Assembly (NCBI GenBank): GCA_947472965.1
Contig: CANJEF010000027.1
Coordinates: forward strand, 1 to 9,800
Direction of reading: 5' to 3'
DNA length: 9,800 bases
Source of the DNA: Sphingobacteriales bacterium
GTDB lineage: Bacteria > Bacteroidota > Bacteroidia > Chitinophagales > Chitinophagaceae
How positions within the stretch are numbered: position 1 is the first letter of the stretch; every line of letters starts with the position of its first letter. Both the position numbers and the translations under genes were made by a program. Under the pieces are notes generated by a model. The model had not been told where the DNA came from and did not search any database. It was given only the letters and a program-made list of their open reading frames with translations. Positions 1 to 7,702 of the stretch are shown here, piece after piece.

Positions 1-1
1 G

Positions 2-901
2 TTTCTATTGATTATCGGCATCATATTATTTGTAATCGGCAATGCATCGCGCAATTCAGAAGGACCATTTGCCCGTTTTGCAAAACCTGTAAGGACATCC
101 GGAATTGTCATTGCATCTCTTGGTGTGCTTACCGCTAGCATCAGACAAGTGGATGCTGGTTATGTTGGAGTGAAATCTCTTTTTGGAAAGGTTCAAGACG
201 AAATTCTTACAAGTGGCTTGAGTTTTATCAACCCATTGATGGATGTTACAACCATCGATATCAAAACGTTGAATTATACCATGAGTGGTGTACACGACGA
301 AGGAACAAAAACAGGCGACGATGCGATCAAGGTATTGACGTCTGATGGACTTGAAGTAACAATTGATCTTTCTGTTCTTTACCGTGTTAATCCAGCTGAG
401 GCTGGCAGGTTACTCCGCGAGGTTGGTGTTGACTATGAAGATAAAATAGTTCGTCCTATTACAAGAACAAGAATACGCGATAATTCAGTTTATTATGAGG
501 CCGTGGCCTTGTATTCAACGAAACGCGATGAATTTCAATCAAGAATTTTCAAAACCATTGAAGCTGATTTCAAAAAGCGCGGTATGATACTTGAAAATTT
601 ACTTGTCAGGAATATCACACTCCCTGCTTCTGTGAAATCAACCATTGAACAAAAAATAAATGCCGAACAGGAAGCACAAAAGATGCAGTTTGTGCTTCAA
701 AAGGAAAGGCAGGAAGCTGAGAGAAAACGTGTTGAAGCACAAGGTATTTCAGATTACCAGCGAATTGTAAGCAGCAGCTTGAATGACAAGCAGCTACAAT
801 ATGAGCAAATTCAGGCTATGAAAGAATTGGCTAAGTCTGCCAACGCGAAGATCATCGTGATGCCATCTAAGGGAACTCCATTGATACTTGATGCAAAGTA
901 A
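2..901 (+). CDS. Prohibitin/SPFH-domain membrane protein (5' end cut by window edge)
   Basis: SPFH (stomatin/prohibitin/flotillin) proteins form large membrane-anchored rings that scaffold membrane domains and often modulate membrane proteases. The reading frame is open to base 2 with no ATG in it near the edge; the first possible start is TTG at 8, but F-L precede it in frame and are hydrophobic, so the true start probably lies outside the window. Counting from the TTG, a hydrophobic stretch covers residues 1-11 and a clearer membrane segment covers about 29-44. The SPFH domain follows from about 45 to 210 (GYVGVKSLFGKV, then VLTSDGLEVTIDLSVLYRV, both typical of prohibitins). A charged Glu/Lys/Gln/Ala-rich coiled coil runs from about 211 to 245. 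The C-terminus KIIVMPSKGTPLILD resembles the hydrophobic tail of bacterial prohibitin homologues. The gene converges on the small membrane gene at 946-1164 with 44 bases between. Family is confident; cellular role is inferred. Confidence 0.9.
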   Translation, partial: FLLIIGIILFVIGNASRNSEGPFARFAKPVRTSGIVIASLGVLTASIRQVDAGYVGVKSLFGKVQDEILTSGLSFINPLMDVTTIDIKTLNYTMSGVHDEGTKTGDDAIKVLTSDGLEVTIDLSVLYRVNPAEAGRLLREVGVDYEDKIVRPITRTRIRDNSVYYEAVALYSTKRDEFQSRIFKTIEADFKKRGMILENLLVRNITLPASVKSTIEQKINAEQEAQKMQFVLQKERQEAERKRVEAQGISDYQRIVSSSLNDKQLQYEQIQAMKELAKSANAKIIVMPSKGTPLILDAK

Positions 902-945
902 GTTGGGGTAGACCTGTTTGGAATTACTTGCAACCACGTATTTTT

Positions 946-1164
946 TCAGAGATGCTTATTCCAGAGCCGCTTGAATATTCTGAATAGAATAAAAAAACTG
1001 CCGAAAAACCAGCAATAAAAAATGATTGTTCCAATTCGGTGGGACTGGTCGAAAAGAGCAAGTTGAAATCTTAAACCTGCAATTGTATTGATCAACAGCC
1101 ATACCAAGGTGGCTGACAATGACCATACGATTCGCTGTAAAAATTCACGTACTTCCGGTTCCAT
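946..1164 (-). CDS. Small two-helix membrane protein, function unknown
   Basis: I do not recognise a family. The 72-residue product starts at ATG (1164) and has a short charged N-terminus (MEPEVREFLQR), a first hydrophobic helix at about residues 13-30, a polar loop (FDQSHRIG) and a second aromatic-rich helix at about 46-63, then a basic tail (RIFKRLWNKHL). By the positive-inside rule the C-terminus is probably cytoplasmic. It lies 66 bases downstream of the M1 peptidase gene on the same strand, so it could share its transcript. No Shine-Dalgarno site is visible, which is normal in this phylum. The orderly helix-loop-helix layout with a basic end makes it look like a real gene; no other gene covers these bases. 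Confidence 0.65.
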   Translation of the reverse strand: MEPEVREFLQRIVWSLSATLVWLLINTIAGLRFQLALFDQSHRIGTIIFYCWFFGSFFILFRIFKRLWNKHL

Positions 1165-1230
1165 AATAGTGAAACAATGAATTGGCTTAAATGTTCATGA
1201 TTAGTAATGCGTCTCCAAGGTAGTTCATCC

Positions 1231-3243
1231 TCATTTCAAAATTCTTCTAACAATCGCTGGCTCCATGTCTTTTCTTATGTTAAGGAAGTAAATGCCGGAC
1301 GATAGTTGTTCTGAAGGAATATTGTATAACGCTTCGCCATTAAAATTTTCATTTGACTTTTGCCAAACAGCCTGGCCCTTGGCGTTATACAGTGAAACTT
1401 GTAAGGTGCCTGCTTTTAAATTACTGATTAGTACGTTGAATGAATTTTTAACTGGATTGGGGAAAATGATGATGTCATCATCATTTGTAATTGACTGGGC
1501 TTTGGTTACCGTATTATTTAAAGAAATAATTTTCAGCTTAGGATCAATGAATGCACTATCTGCTAAAAATCCAATATTTAAAAAGTTGACCTGCCCATTT
1601 TTTTCATGGTTAATAATAATCGTTGTATCTCTTAATTTATTTTTGAATCTGATTGGAACGGGCATTTCAAAAAAATTGACTGAGCTATCAGAGGTTGATT
1701 GAAACAAGCTTGTGTTCACCCAGCTTTTCCCGAGTGAATACCATTTCAGCTGGTAGCTTGGATAGCCTTGCCCATATACCCAGTCGTTGAAAAATTCATC
1801 AAGATTTTTTCCACTTGATGTTTCAAAATGTCTTTTCAAGTCTTTTGTATAGGCGTATTTGTAAGCAAGCGTTGGATCTTCAAGATAGTTTCTGGTTGCC
1901 TTGAAAAATAATTCATCTCCTAGTTTCCAGCGCAGCATCTGTAAAACCCATCCACCTTTGTTGTATGTCAACCTTGAATCAAAAATTCGGCCAACATTTG
2001 TTGTGTCATCTACGTACACACTTCCTTTTTTATTTGAAGTGATAAAATTGATTTGCGATTTATATAACGAGAGTAAGGTACTTTCAGGATAATATTTTTC
2101 TATATTCAAATTGGTACAAAAGATGGCAAAACCTTCATTAAGCCAAATATCCTTCCATGAACCACATGTTATCTTATCTCCAAACCATTGGTGTGCCAGT
2201 TCATGCACAATTAAAGTCTCATTCATATTATACATGAATGAATTGGTTTGGTGCTCCATGCCGCCGCCAAATCCAAATTGCGTGTGTCCATACCGTTCAT
2301 TGATAAATGGGTAGGGAGTAAACGTATTGTGAAGCAGTTGCATGGTTCTTTTGGTAATGCTTGCCGCATTGATAAACTCACTGACCCTTTCAGGATAAGC
2401 ATGTTCCATCAGAGGAAGTGACTTGCTCCCAAGTTGAATGGAGTCTTTTATAACAATATAATTGGTAGCTGCAATTGCTATCAAGTATGTTGCAATTGGA
2501 TATCTGTGTTTCCAATACGTAGTTCTTTTTCCAGCAGAAACACTTTCCTTCATCAACATTCCATTACTTGATGATGTATATTTTTCAGGTGTAGTGATGG
2601 CAATATCAACAGAGTCTGTCTTGTCGTTAAGTCCATTTTTGCATGGCCACCAATCTTTGCCTCCATAGGGTTCACTCAAGGTCCACATTACAGGAACTCC
2701 TGCATGCGATGAATTGGAGAAGGTACTAAAGGGTGAATTGGCCGCAGGGGGAACGCCTTTATAAAAAATGGTTAATTCATCCTTGGTACTTTTTTCTAGG
2801 GAATTTCCTAGGTTGATGACTACTGAATTATCTGATGGTCGTGTAAATGGTAGTCTTGTATTTTTTGACCGAATGCTGTCAACAATGAGTTCATTGGCAA
2901 GGTCAAGGATAATTGAACTTGTTTTTTCCGTGATAATAAACCCGAATTTTATGTTTCCTTGGATATACCTGATTGCAGGGTCAATGTTCCAGTTACAAGA
3001 AATATAATGGATGTCAAAATTTGCAGAGGCTTTGCTAAGTAAGGCGTTTTTTGAGGAGGATATCGCTTTGCGAATCGCATACTTTTGTTCAATATCAGCC
3101 AATTCTTTTGTGGCTTCTAACATCGGATTCGTTTTTTGTGACATGCCATGGTTGCATACCATCAAGAAAAGGCATGAAATAATCCATGCCTGTGATTGGT
3201 TTTTGAGAAACCTACTATAAAATTTTCTAATATTTCTTGGCAT
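1231..3243 (-). CDS. Secreted M1-family zinc aminopeptidase with T9SS C-terminal sorting domain
   Basis: M1 (gluzincin) aminopeptidases remove N-terminal residues from peptides. The 670-residue product carries the full active site: the exopeptidase motif GGMEH at 327-331 (GAMEN in the classic enzymes), the zinc site HELAH at 347-351 followed by 18 residues and the third zinc ligand Glu370 in LNEGFA, and the transition-state tyrosine in YNKG (Tyr427). A basic N-terminus and hydrophobic segment (about 19-30) ending near MSQ form a signal peptide cleaved around residue 36. The beta-sandwich N-domain covers about 75-270 and the catalytic domain about 275-490. A beta region then leads to a type-A Por/T9SS sorting domain (about 590-670) opening with FPNP and ending in a basic strand. 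Such tails send proteins through the outer membrane to the surface or medium. The large helical C-terminal domain of PepN-type enzymes is absent, as is common in secreted Bacteroidota members. Divergent from the radical SAM gene with 51 bases between. Confidence 0.93.
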   Translation of the reverse strand: MPRNIRKFYSRFLKNQSQAWIISCLFLMVCNHGMSQKTNPMLEATKELADIEQKYAIRKAISSSKNALLSKASANFDIHYISCNWNIDPAIRYIQGNIKFGFIITEKTSSIILDLANELIVDSIRSKNTRLPFTRPSDNSVVINLGNSLEKSTKDELTIFYKGVPPAANSPFSTFSNSSHAGVPVMWTLSEPYGGKDWWPCKNGLNDKTDSVDIAITTPEKYTSSSNGMLMKESVSAGKRTTYWKHRYPIATYLIAIAATNYIVIKDSIQLGSKSLPLMEHAYPERVSEFINAASITKRTMQLLHNTFTPYPFINERYGHTQFGFGGGMEHQTNSFMYNMNETLIVHELAHQWFGDKITCGSWKDIWLNEGFAIFCTNLNIEKYYPESTLLSLYKSQINFITSNKKGSVYVDDTTNVGRIFDSRLTYNKGGWVLQMLRWKLGDELFFKATRNYLEDPTLAYKYAYTKDLKRHFETSSGKNLDEFFNDWVYGQGYPSYQLKWYSLGKSWVNTSLFQSTSDSSVNFFEMPVPIRFKNKLRDTTIIINHEKNGQVNFLNIGFLADSAFIDPKLKIISLNNTVTKAQSITNDDDIIIFPNPVKNSFNVLISNLKAGTLQVSLYNAKGQAVWQKSNENFNGEALYNIPSEQLSSGIYFLNIRKDMEPAIVRRILK

Positions 3244-3294
3244 TCTTTGGCAATTTACTGAACGAGCAACACTTTATTCTACTTTTACAATGCG

Positions 3295-4326
3295 ATGCAA
3301 AAAATTAACTTTACCGATACTTTCAACCTGCTTTCAAAAATGACCCTTCCCAGGATCTTGAATGCAGTAAAACTGCATGCAAGTTTTAATTTGAGTAGGT
3401 TGTTTTCAAGGCCAATCGTATGGGGAGTACCAATCTCTGTTTCGATTGAACCCGGTACTGCATGCAACCTGTCTTGTCCTGAATGTCCAAGTGGACTCAA
3501 GTCATTTACAAGGCCTACTGGAACTATACGGACTGATTCATTCAAGGATAAAGTTGATGGACTATATAAGAAGTCTGTTTACCTGAATTTTTATTTTCAG
3601 GGTGAGCCGTTTTTGCATAAGCAATTTCTCGAGATGGTTTCATATGCTTCATCCAAAGGAATGTATACTGCAACATCTACCAATGCCCATTTTTTTGACA
3701 GCGAGATGGCGAGAAAAACAATTCAGAGCGGACTAGATCGACTTATCGTATCTATTGATGGAATTACACAAGATACCTATGAGCAGTATCGAATTGGAGG
3801 TGATTTATCAAAAGTGATGGAAGGTGTTACAAATCTTATCTTTTGGAAAAGAAAGCTGAAGCGTAAAACCCCCATGATTGTTTTTCAGTATTTGGTTGTG
3901 AAACACAATGAGCATGAAATTGAAAATGCAAAGCTGCTGGCAGAAGAATTGGGAGTTGATGATATTTGGTTTAAGACAGCACAAGTGTACGATTACAAAA
4001 ATGATCCCAATAAGCTTATCCCTTCGATTGATAAATATAGCAGGTATAAAAAGTCCAGTGATGGAAGTATGATGGTTAAAAGTAATATGAAATCACATTG
4101 TTGGAAAATGTGGCATAGCAATGTGATTACATGGGATGGAAAAGTGGTTCCTTGTTGCTTCGATAAGGATGCAAACCATATATTGGGAAACCTGAATGAA
4201 AGTTCCATGGAAGAGATATGGAAAAATAGTAAATACAAGTCCTTTAGGAATGAGTTGTCAAAAAGTAGAAAAAACATTGATATTTGTTCCAATTGTAGCG
4301 AAGGCATAAAGGTATGGGCTACATAA
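3295..4326 (+). CDS. Radical SAM/SPASM domain protein
   Basis: Radical SAM enzymes use a [4Fe-4S] cluster to cleave S-adenosylmethionine and start radical chemistry; SPASM members bind further clusters and often modify peptides. In this 343-residue product the cluster motif CxxxCxxC is Cys57, Cys61, Cys64 (ACNLSCPECPSG), after a core strand (ISVSIEPG). The GE motif that binds SAM appears as FQGEPF at 101-106, and later barrel strands include LDRLIVSIDG (147-156). The C-terminal SPASM region holds Cys269 (KSHCW), the adjacent pair Cys287-Cys288 (VVPCCFD) and Cys331/Cys334 (ICSNC), with the typical LGNLNESSMEEIWKN stretch between. ATG at 3295 is used; the ATG at 3290 is in another frame. The AI-2E transporter gene follows 21 bases later, so the two are probably co-transcribed. 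No precursor peptide gene is visible next to it, so the substrate is unknown. A role in lipid, cofactor or RNA metabolism is as possible as peptide modification. Confidence 0.93.
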   Translation: MQKINFTDTFNLLSKMTLPRILNAVKLHASFNLSRLFSRPIVWGVPISVSIEPGTACNLSCPECPSGLKSFTRPTGTIRTDSFKDKVDGLYKKSVYLNFYFQGEPFLHKQFLEMVSYASSKGMYTATSTNAHFFDSEMARKTIQSGLDRLIVSIDGITQDTYEQYRIGGDLSKVMEGVTNLIFWKRKLKRKTPMIVFQYLVVKHNEHEIENAKLLAEELGVDDIWFKTAQVYDYKNDPNKLIPSIDKYSRYKKSSDGSMMVKSNMKSHCWKMWHSNVITWDGKVVPCCFDKDANHILGNLNESSMEEIWKNSKYKSFRNELSKSRKNIDICSNCSEGIKVWAT

Positions 4327-4347
4327 ATTTCTTTATATTGTACTGGT

Positions 4348-5370
4348 ATGACACAATTCAACAATAGGATAAGGCAAGTTGTATTATTGCTTTTGATTGG
4401 ATTCCTGGCTTTTTTAATCATCAGGGAACTATATCTCTTTTTACCCGGATTCATGGGCGCGCTTACATTTTACATTTTGGGCAGGGAAAGGTTTTTTAGG
4501 TATACTGAAAAAAGAGGCATGAAACCTGGATTAACTGCTGCCATAATCATTCTTGTTTTTTTTCTACTTATCGCATCTCCACTCTATTACGCCATCGTAC
4601 TTGTAACGCCAAGAATTAGCAATGTTTTCTCCCATGCTGATGAATTGTTTATTGGATTGAAAGCACTTGCAGAAAAGCTTAAGGGCTTTACCGGTCAGGA
4701 TATTTTATCGTTCGATAATATAGCATCTTTGCAATCCAATTTGAGCACCTATATTCCTACGTTTTTAAATAGCACCGCAACCATTCTAAGCAATCTGGTT
4801 GTTATGTTTTTTGTACTTTATTTTATGTTTACTGGTGGAAGAAAAATGGAGAGTGCTGTATTGGGCTTCATTCCGCTTCATCAGGAGAGTATAAAAGCAT
4901 TGGCTGCAGAAACCAAAAATATGGTTAAAGCCAATGCCATTGGAATTCCATTAATCTCACTCATTCAGGGAGTAGCAGCCTTCGTGGGATATAAAATATT
5001 CGGATTAAATGACGCGTTGATGTGGGGATTTCTGACGGGTGTATTTGCCTTCTTTCCAATTATCGGCACCATGATGATTTGGGTTCCGCTGGTGATATAC
5101 CTATTTTCTCAAGGCCATAATGTACAGGCTACCGGCTTGCTTGTATATAGCTTGATCATAACTGGTAATGTAGATTATCTTGCCCGCGTAACACTGATGA
5201 AAAAAATAGGCAATGTTCATCCGCTAATAACAATTTTTGGAGTCATCATTGGGCTTCAACTTTTTGGGTTTATGGGATTTATATTTGGCCCATTGATATT
5301 CAGTTATTTTATTGTGTTGATTAAGATTTATGCCCATGAATTTGTAGATCCAAATAGAAATATAATTTAA
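4348..5370 (+). CDS. AI-2E (PerM/UPF0118) family transporter
   Basis: This family of polytopic inner-membrane proteins includes E. coli TqsA (exporter of the signal AI-2) and Na+/H+ antiporter-like members, so the name does not prove the substrate. The 340-residue protein has hydrophobic segments at about 10-26, 30-45, 62-86, 143-163, 197-219, 223-253, 260-275 and 290-328. The soluble loop between residues 88 and 142 is a family hallmark. The best signature is C-terminal: GNVHPLITIFGVIIGLQL followed by GFMGFIFGPLI (about 288-317), which is strongly conserved across the family. Length is usual for the family (about 330-380). It sits between the radical SAM gene (21-base gap) and the MarR gene (10-base gap) in one apparent operon. 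If MarR is or was functional, it may regulate this transporter; that is inference from position only. Confidence 0.92.
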   Translation: MTQFNNRIRQVVLLLLIGFLAFLIIRELYLFLPGFMGALTFYILGRERFFRYTEKRGMKPGLTAAIIILVFFLLIASPLYYAIVLVTPRISNVFSHADELFIGLKALAEKLKGFTGQDILSFDNIASLQSNLSTYIPTFLNSTATILSNLVVMFFVLYFMFTGGRKMESAVLGFIPLHQESIKALAAETKNMVKANAIGIPLISLIQGVAAFVGYKIFGLNDALMWGFLTGVFAFFPIIGTMMIWVPLVIYLFSQGHNVQATGLLVYSLIITGNVDYLARVTLMKKIGNVHPLITIFGVIIGLQLFGFMGFIFGPLIFSYFIVLIKIYAHEFVDPNRNII

Positions 5371-5380
5371 GAATTGAACC

Positions 5381-5835
5381 ATGTCTTTGGAAACCGAAAT
5401 AAATCAGCCATTCTTTACAAGTGAGAGCCAAAAGGCTGTCATCAATCTCATTTATACATACCATTGGGTAACAGATAAGGTGAAGGCAGCATTATCACCA
5501 GAAGACATTACAATGCAACAATTTAATATTTTAAGAATTTTACGGGGGAGTGATCCCGAGCCGCTTTCAACCCTCAAAATTAGGGAGCGGATGTTAGATA
5601 AAATGAGCGATACCAGTAGGATTGTTGATAGGCTTTTAATCAAAAATTAGTCGTAAAAAAGGTATCTACGCAGGATAAGCGTTTGGTTGATATTAGTATC
5701 ACCAACGAGGGTAAAAAGTTACTTGAACGACTTGATAAAAACATGAAGGGTACAGAGAAAATTCTAGCGAACCTTGACAACAATGATTTAAATAAATTGA
5801 ACGCTTTGCTGGACGGCATTCGAAATGGCAAATAG
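5381..5835 (+). pseudogene. MarR-family transcriptional regulator, interrupted by a one-base frameshift
   Basis: MarR proteins are dimeric winged-helix regulators that bind operator DNA and respond to small ligands. The first frame runs from ATG 5381 to TAG at 5648-5650 (89 codons) and contains the N-terminal dimerisation helix, TMQQFNILRILRG (helix-turn region, about 44-56) and the recognition helix MSDTSRIVDRLLIKN (75-89). The family sequence resumes at once in the -1 frame from TTA at 5647: LVVKKVSTQDKRLVDISIT, the beta wing with its conserved D-K/R-R turn, then the C-terminal dimerisation helices to TAG at 5833-5835. Joined without a gap the protein would be about 151 residues, normal for MarR. 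So a single base appears missing at the AAAAATT run (5642-5648). The causes could be a real mutation, a sequencing or assembly error in the A run, or (less likely) ribosomal frameshifting. The start lies 10 bases after the AI-2E stop, so it is the last gene of that operon. Confidence 0.85.
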
Positions 5836-5861
5836 TCCAAATACACACTGATTTTCTAACA

Positions 5862-6134
5862 TCACTTCCCTTCCAGTTTATTCACGTATTCGAGGGAGCC
5901 AAGTCTAACGCGAAGTGGTAGGCCTGTTTTCTTTTCAAATTTCCATTCTTGCCTGCAAAAAAAACCTGTTTTCTTATCAGTAATTTTTTGATTTGCCATT
6001 TTTGATGCCTTCGGCTTATCAATATCGTATTTGTAAGGAATGAAAATGAATCTTTCCTTTACCAAGGGTTTTGGCTGCGCATTTGCACAATGCATTGTAA
6101 TAAGCGAAAAAATTATAATAGGTAGTATTCTCAC
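5862..6134 (-). CDS. Small secreted protein of unknown function, probable non-ATG start
   Basis: No family function is known to me, but the product looks like a conserved exported protein. The open frame extends upstream to TTG at 6176 (104 codons) and has no ATG before the hydrophobic core; the only later ATG falls inside the signal peptide. Choosing GTG at 6134 (or TTG at 6137) gives a clean signal peptide: Arg followed by [18 protein letters not shown], with likely cleavage after the Ala-Gln (ANAQ|PKP). The mature part is about 70 residues, basic, with [13 protein letters not shown] and a dense C-terminal half ([20 protein letters not shown], then [15 protein letters not shown]) holding one Cys. 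A single Cys argues against an internal disulfide. It converges on the MarR gene with 26 bases between and is divergent from rpoN. The start choice is inference; the longer version starting at 6176 would overlap the putative rpoN promoter. Confidence 0.65.
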   Translation of the reverse strand: MRILPIIIFSLITMHCANAQPKPLVKERFIFIPYKYDIDKPKASKMANQKITDKKTGFFCRQEWKFEKKTGLPLRVRLGSLEYVNKLEGK

Positions 6135-6154
6135 CAACGAGCTTGAAATGTTTG

Positions 6155-6162
6155 TAAATTTG
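6155..6162 (+). promoter_or_regulatory. Putative Bacteroidota-type -7 box for rpoN
   Basis: TAAATTTG matches the Bacteroidota housekeeping -7 consensus TAnnTTTG at every fixed position and lies 41 bases before the rpoN ATG, giving a predicted transcript start near 6168 and a leader of roughly 35 bases. No good -33 TTTG/TTG element occurs at the usual 19-23 base spacing; the nearest TTG (6143-6145) is too close. The box is therefore half a promoter by eye. It falls outside the minus-strand gene only if that gene starts at the GTG/TTG near 6134-6137. Confidence 0.4.
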
Positions 6163-6203
6163 TAACGAAAATACAACTTTATAAAATCAGTGTTACCTGA
6201 ATA

Positions 6204-7682
6204 ATGGCATTACATCAGGGTCTTTATCAAAAACTTCATCAAAAACTTTCCCCTCAGCAGATTCAACTGATGAAACTGTTGCAGGTGCCTACATCTGTGC
6301 TTGAGGAACGGATCAAGGAAGAAATCGAAGAGAATCCTGCACTGGATGTAGGTGCTGAGTCAGATGAACAGGAAGTTACGAGCGCCGATTTGGAGATCGA
6401 AGGCAATGATGAAGTCCCTACCGATGAGCCTGTTGAAGCTGAAATTGAGCCCTATGAAACTTACCTTGATGAGGATGAAGTAGGAGATTATAAGCTAAAA
6501 GAAGATCAAGTGCCGGAATTGCCTGGTAATCTCACCTTTGCACAGCCTGTTTCATCATCACTTCATGAGTTGCTTGCAGATCAACTCCGGCTTCTAAACC
6601 TGGATCCTACTGAAGAACGGATTGCAGAGCAAATCATTGGAAGCATCGACGACGATGGCTATTTGCGTAGGGATACAAATTCCATCGTTGATGACCTGGC
6701 ATTTAAACAAAATATTATTGTAGATGCAGATCAAGTTGAAAACATTATAAGGCTGATACAGCACTTTGAACCTTTCGGTGTTGCTGCACGCGATGTACAG
6801 GAGTGCCTGTTAATTCAACTGCGAAAAAAAACCAAAGACCATTCATCACTTTCATATAAGAATGCGCTTCGTATTATAGAGTTTCATTTTGAAGAATTCA
6901 CCAAAAGGCATTTCGACAAAATTTCAAAGTCGCTTGAAATCAGTGAAGAGACTATAAAAGAGGCCATTAATGAAATTCGAAAATTAAATCCTCGCCCAGG
7001 CGGACAACTGGTGGAGCTGAACAAGGCTGAACATTATATCATCCCCGATTTTTTTATTTATAACAATGCAGGACAATTGGAGCTGACGCTAAATCAGAAA
7101 AATGCGCCAGACCTCAGAGTGAGCAGTGAGTACAAGGAAATGTTGCGTGATTATGAAAAGGGGAGCAAGAAAGATAAAAAGCAGAAGGAAGCCGTATTGT
7201 TCATAAAACAAAAGATAGATTCAGCCAAGTGGTTTATTGATGCAATTAAGCAACGTCATGAAACCCTTTATAATACAATGCAGGCAATCATTGATCACCA
7301 GCATGGTTTTTTTTCCAGTGGTGATGAAACCTTGCTTAGGCCAATGATATTGAAAGATATTGCCGAAAGAACATCCCTCGATATTTCTACCATCAGCAGG
7401 GTTGCTAACAGCAAATACGTTCAAACAGAATTTGGAAGCTTTCGGTTAAAGTATTTTTTCAGTGAGGCATTAACCACCGATTCTGGAGAAGAGGTTTCAA
7501 CGAGGGAAGTCAAAACAATTTTGGGTGAAATGATTCATTCGGAAAACAAGCAAAATCCATTGAGCGATGATAGTCTCACTGAAATGCTTAATGACAAAGG
7601 GTATAACATTGCCAGGCGAACGGTTGCCAAATACCGCGAACAACTGAATATACCTGTTGCCAGGTTGCGAAAGGAACTTTAA
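6204..7682 (+). CDS. rpoN: RNA polymerase sigma-54 factor
   Basis: Sigma-54 directs RNA polymerase to -24/-12 promoters that open only with an ATP-driven enhancer-binding protein. The 492-residue product shows the whole family layout: the glutamine/leucine-rich region I ([15 protein letters not shown] at 15-29, ENPAL at 43-47), an acidic region II linker (about 48-110, rich in Glu and Asp), the core-binding domain (about 115-300, with SIDDDGYL and [19 protein letters not shown]), the helix-turn-helix (about 388-405, [16 protein letters not shown], followed by [14 protein letters not shown]) and, near the C-terminus, the invariant RpoN box [10 protein letters not shown] at 470-479 that contacts the -24 element. 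Length is normal. ATG 6204 is the only sensible start because region I begins at once. The PAP2-like gene follows 20 bases later and is probably co-transcribed. No enhancer-binding protein gene is in the window. Confidence 0.98.
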   Translation: MALHQGLYQKLHQKLSPQQIQLMKLLQVPTSVLEERIKEEIEENPALDVGAESDEQEVTSADLEIEGNDEVPTDEPVEAEIEPYETYLDEDEVGDYKLKEDQVPELPGNLTFAQPVSSSLHELLADQLRLLNLDPTEERIAEQIIGSIDDDGYLRRDTNSIVDDLAFKQNIIVDADQVENIIRLIQHFEPFGVAARDVQECLLIQLRKKTKDHSSLSYKNALRIIEFHFEEFTKRHFDKISKSLEISEETIKEAINEIRKLNPRPGGQLVELNKAEHYIIPDFFIYNNAGQLELTLNQKNAPDLRVSSEYKEMLRDYEKGSKKDKKQKEAVLFIKQKIDSAKWFIDAIKQRHETLYNTMQAIIDHQHGFFSSGDETLLRPMILKDIAERTSLDISTISRVANSKYVQTEFGSFRLKYFFSEALTTDSGEEVSTREVKTILGEMIHSENKQNPLSDDSLTEMLNDKGYNIARRTVAKYREQLNIPVARLRKEL

Positions 7683-7702
7683 TTTGAAAAAGATATAAAA
7701 TT

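Noticed and set aside
1464..1486. Perfect inverted repeat with 11-base arms around a single central T (AAATGATGATG / CATCATCATTT)
   Set aside because: It lies in the peptidase coding region and is produced by the codons for the Asn-Asp-Asp-Asp-Ile-Ile-Ile stretch just before the FPNP motif (GAT repeats followed by ATC repeats), so codon content explains it.
1292..1702. Open frame of 136 codons on the plus strand inside the M1 peptidase gene
   Set aside because: It is opposite the T9SS sorting domain and downstream beta region, which are clearly coding on the minus strand; the translated product resembles no family.
3244..3294. Possible promoters in the 51-base divergent space between the peptidase and radical SAM genes (TACTTTTA at 3280-3287, TTG at 3247-3249)
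   Set aside because: The box lacks the final G, the spacing to the TTG is about 30 bases instead of about 20, and the start would fall on the start codon. Nothing convincing is seen on the minus strand either.
3993..4454. Open frame of 153 codons on the minus strand across the radical SAM/AI-2E boundary
   Set aside because: It is antisense to two clearly coding genes, has no recognisable domain, and its composition is that of a shadow frame.
4348..5370. Reading the AI-2E family transporter as proof of AI-2 quorum sensing
   Set aside because: The family name covers varied transporters, and no luxS or lsr gene is present in the window.
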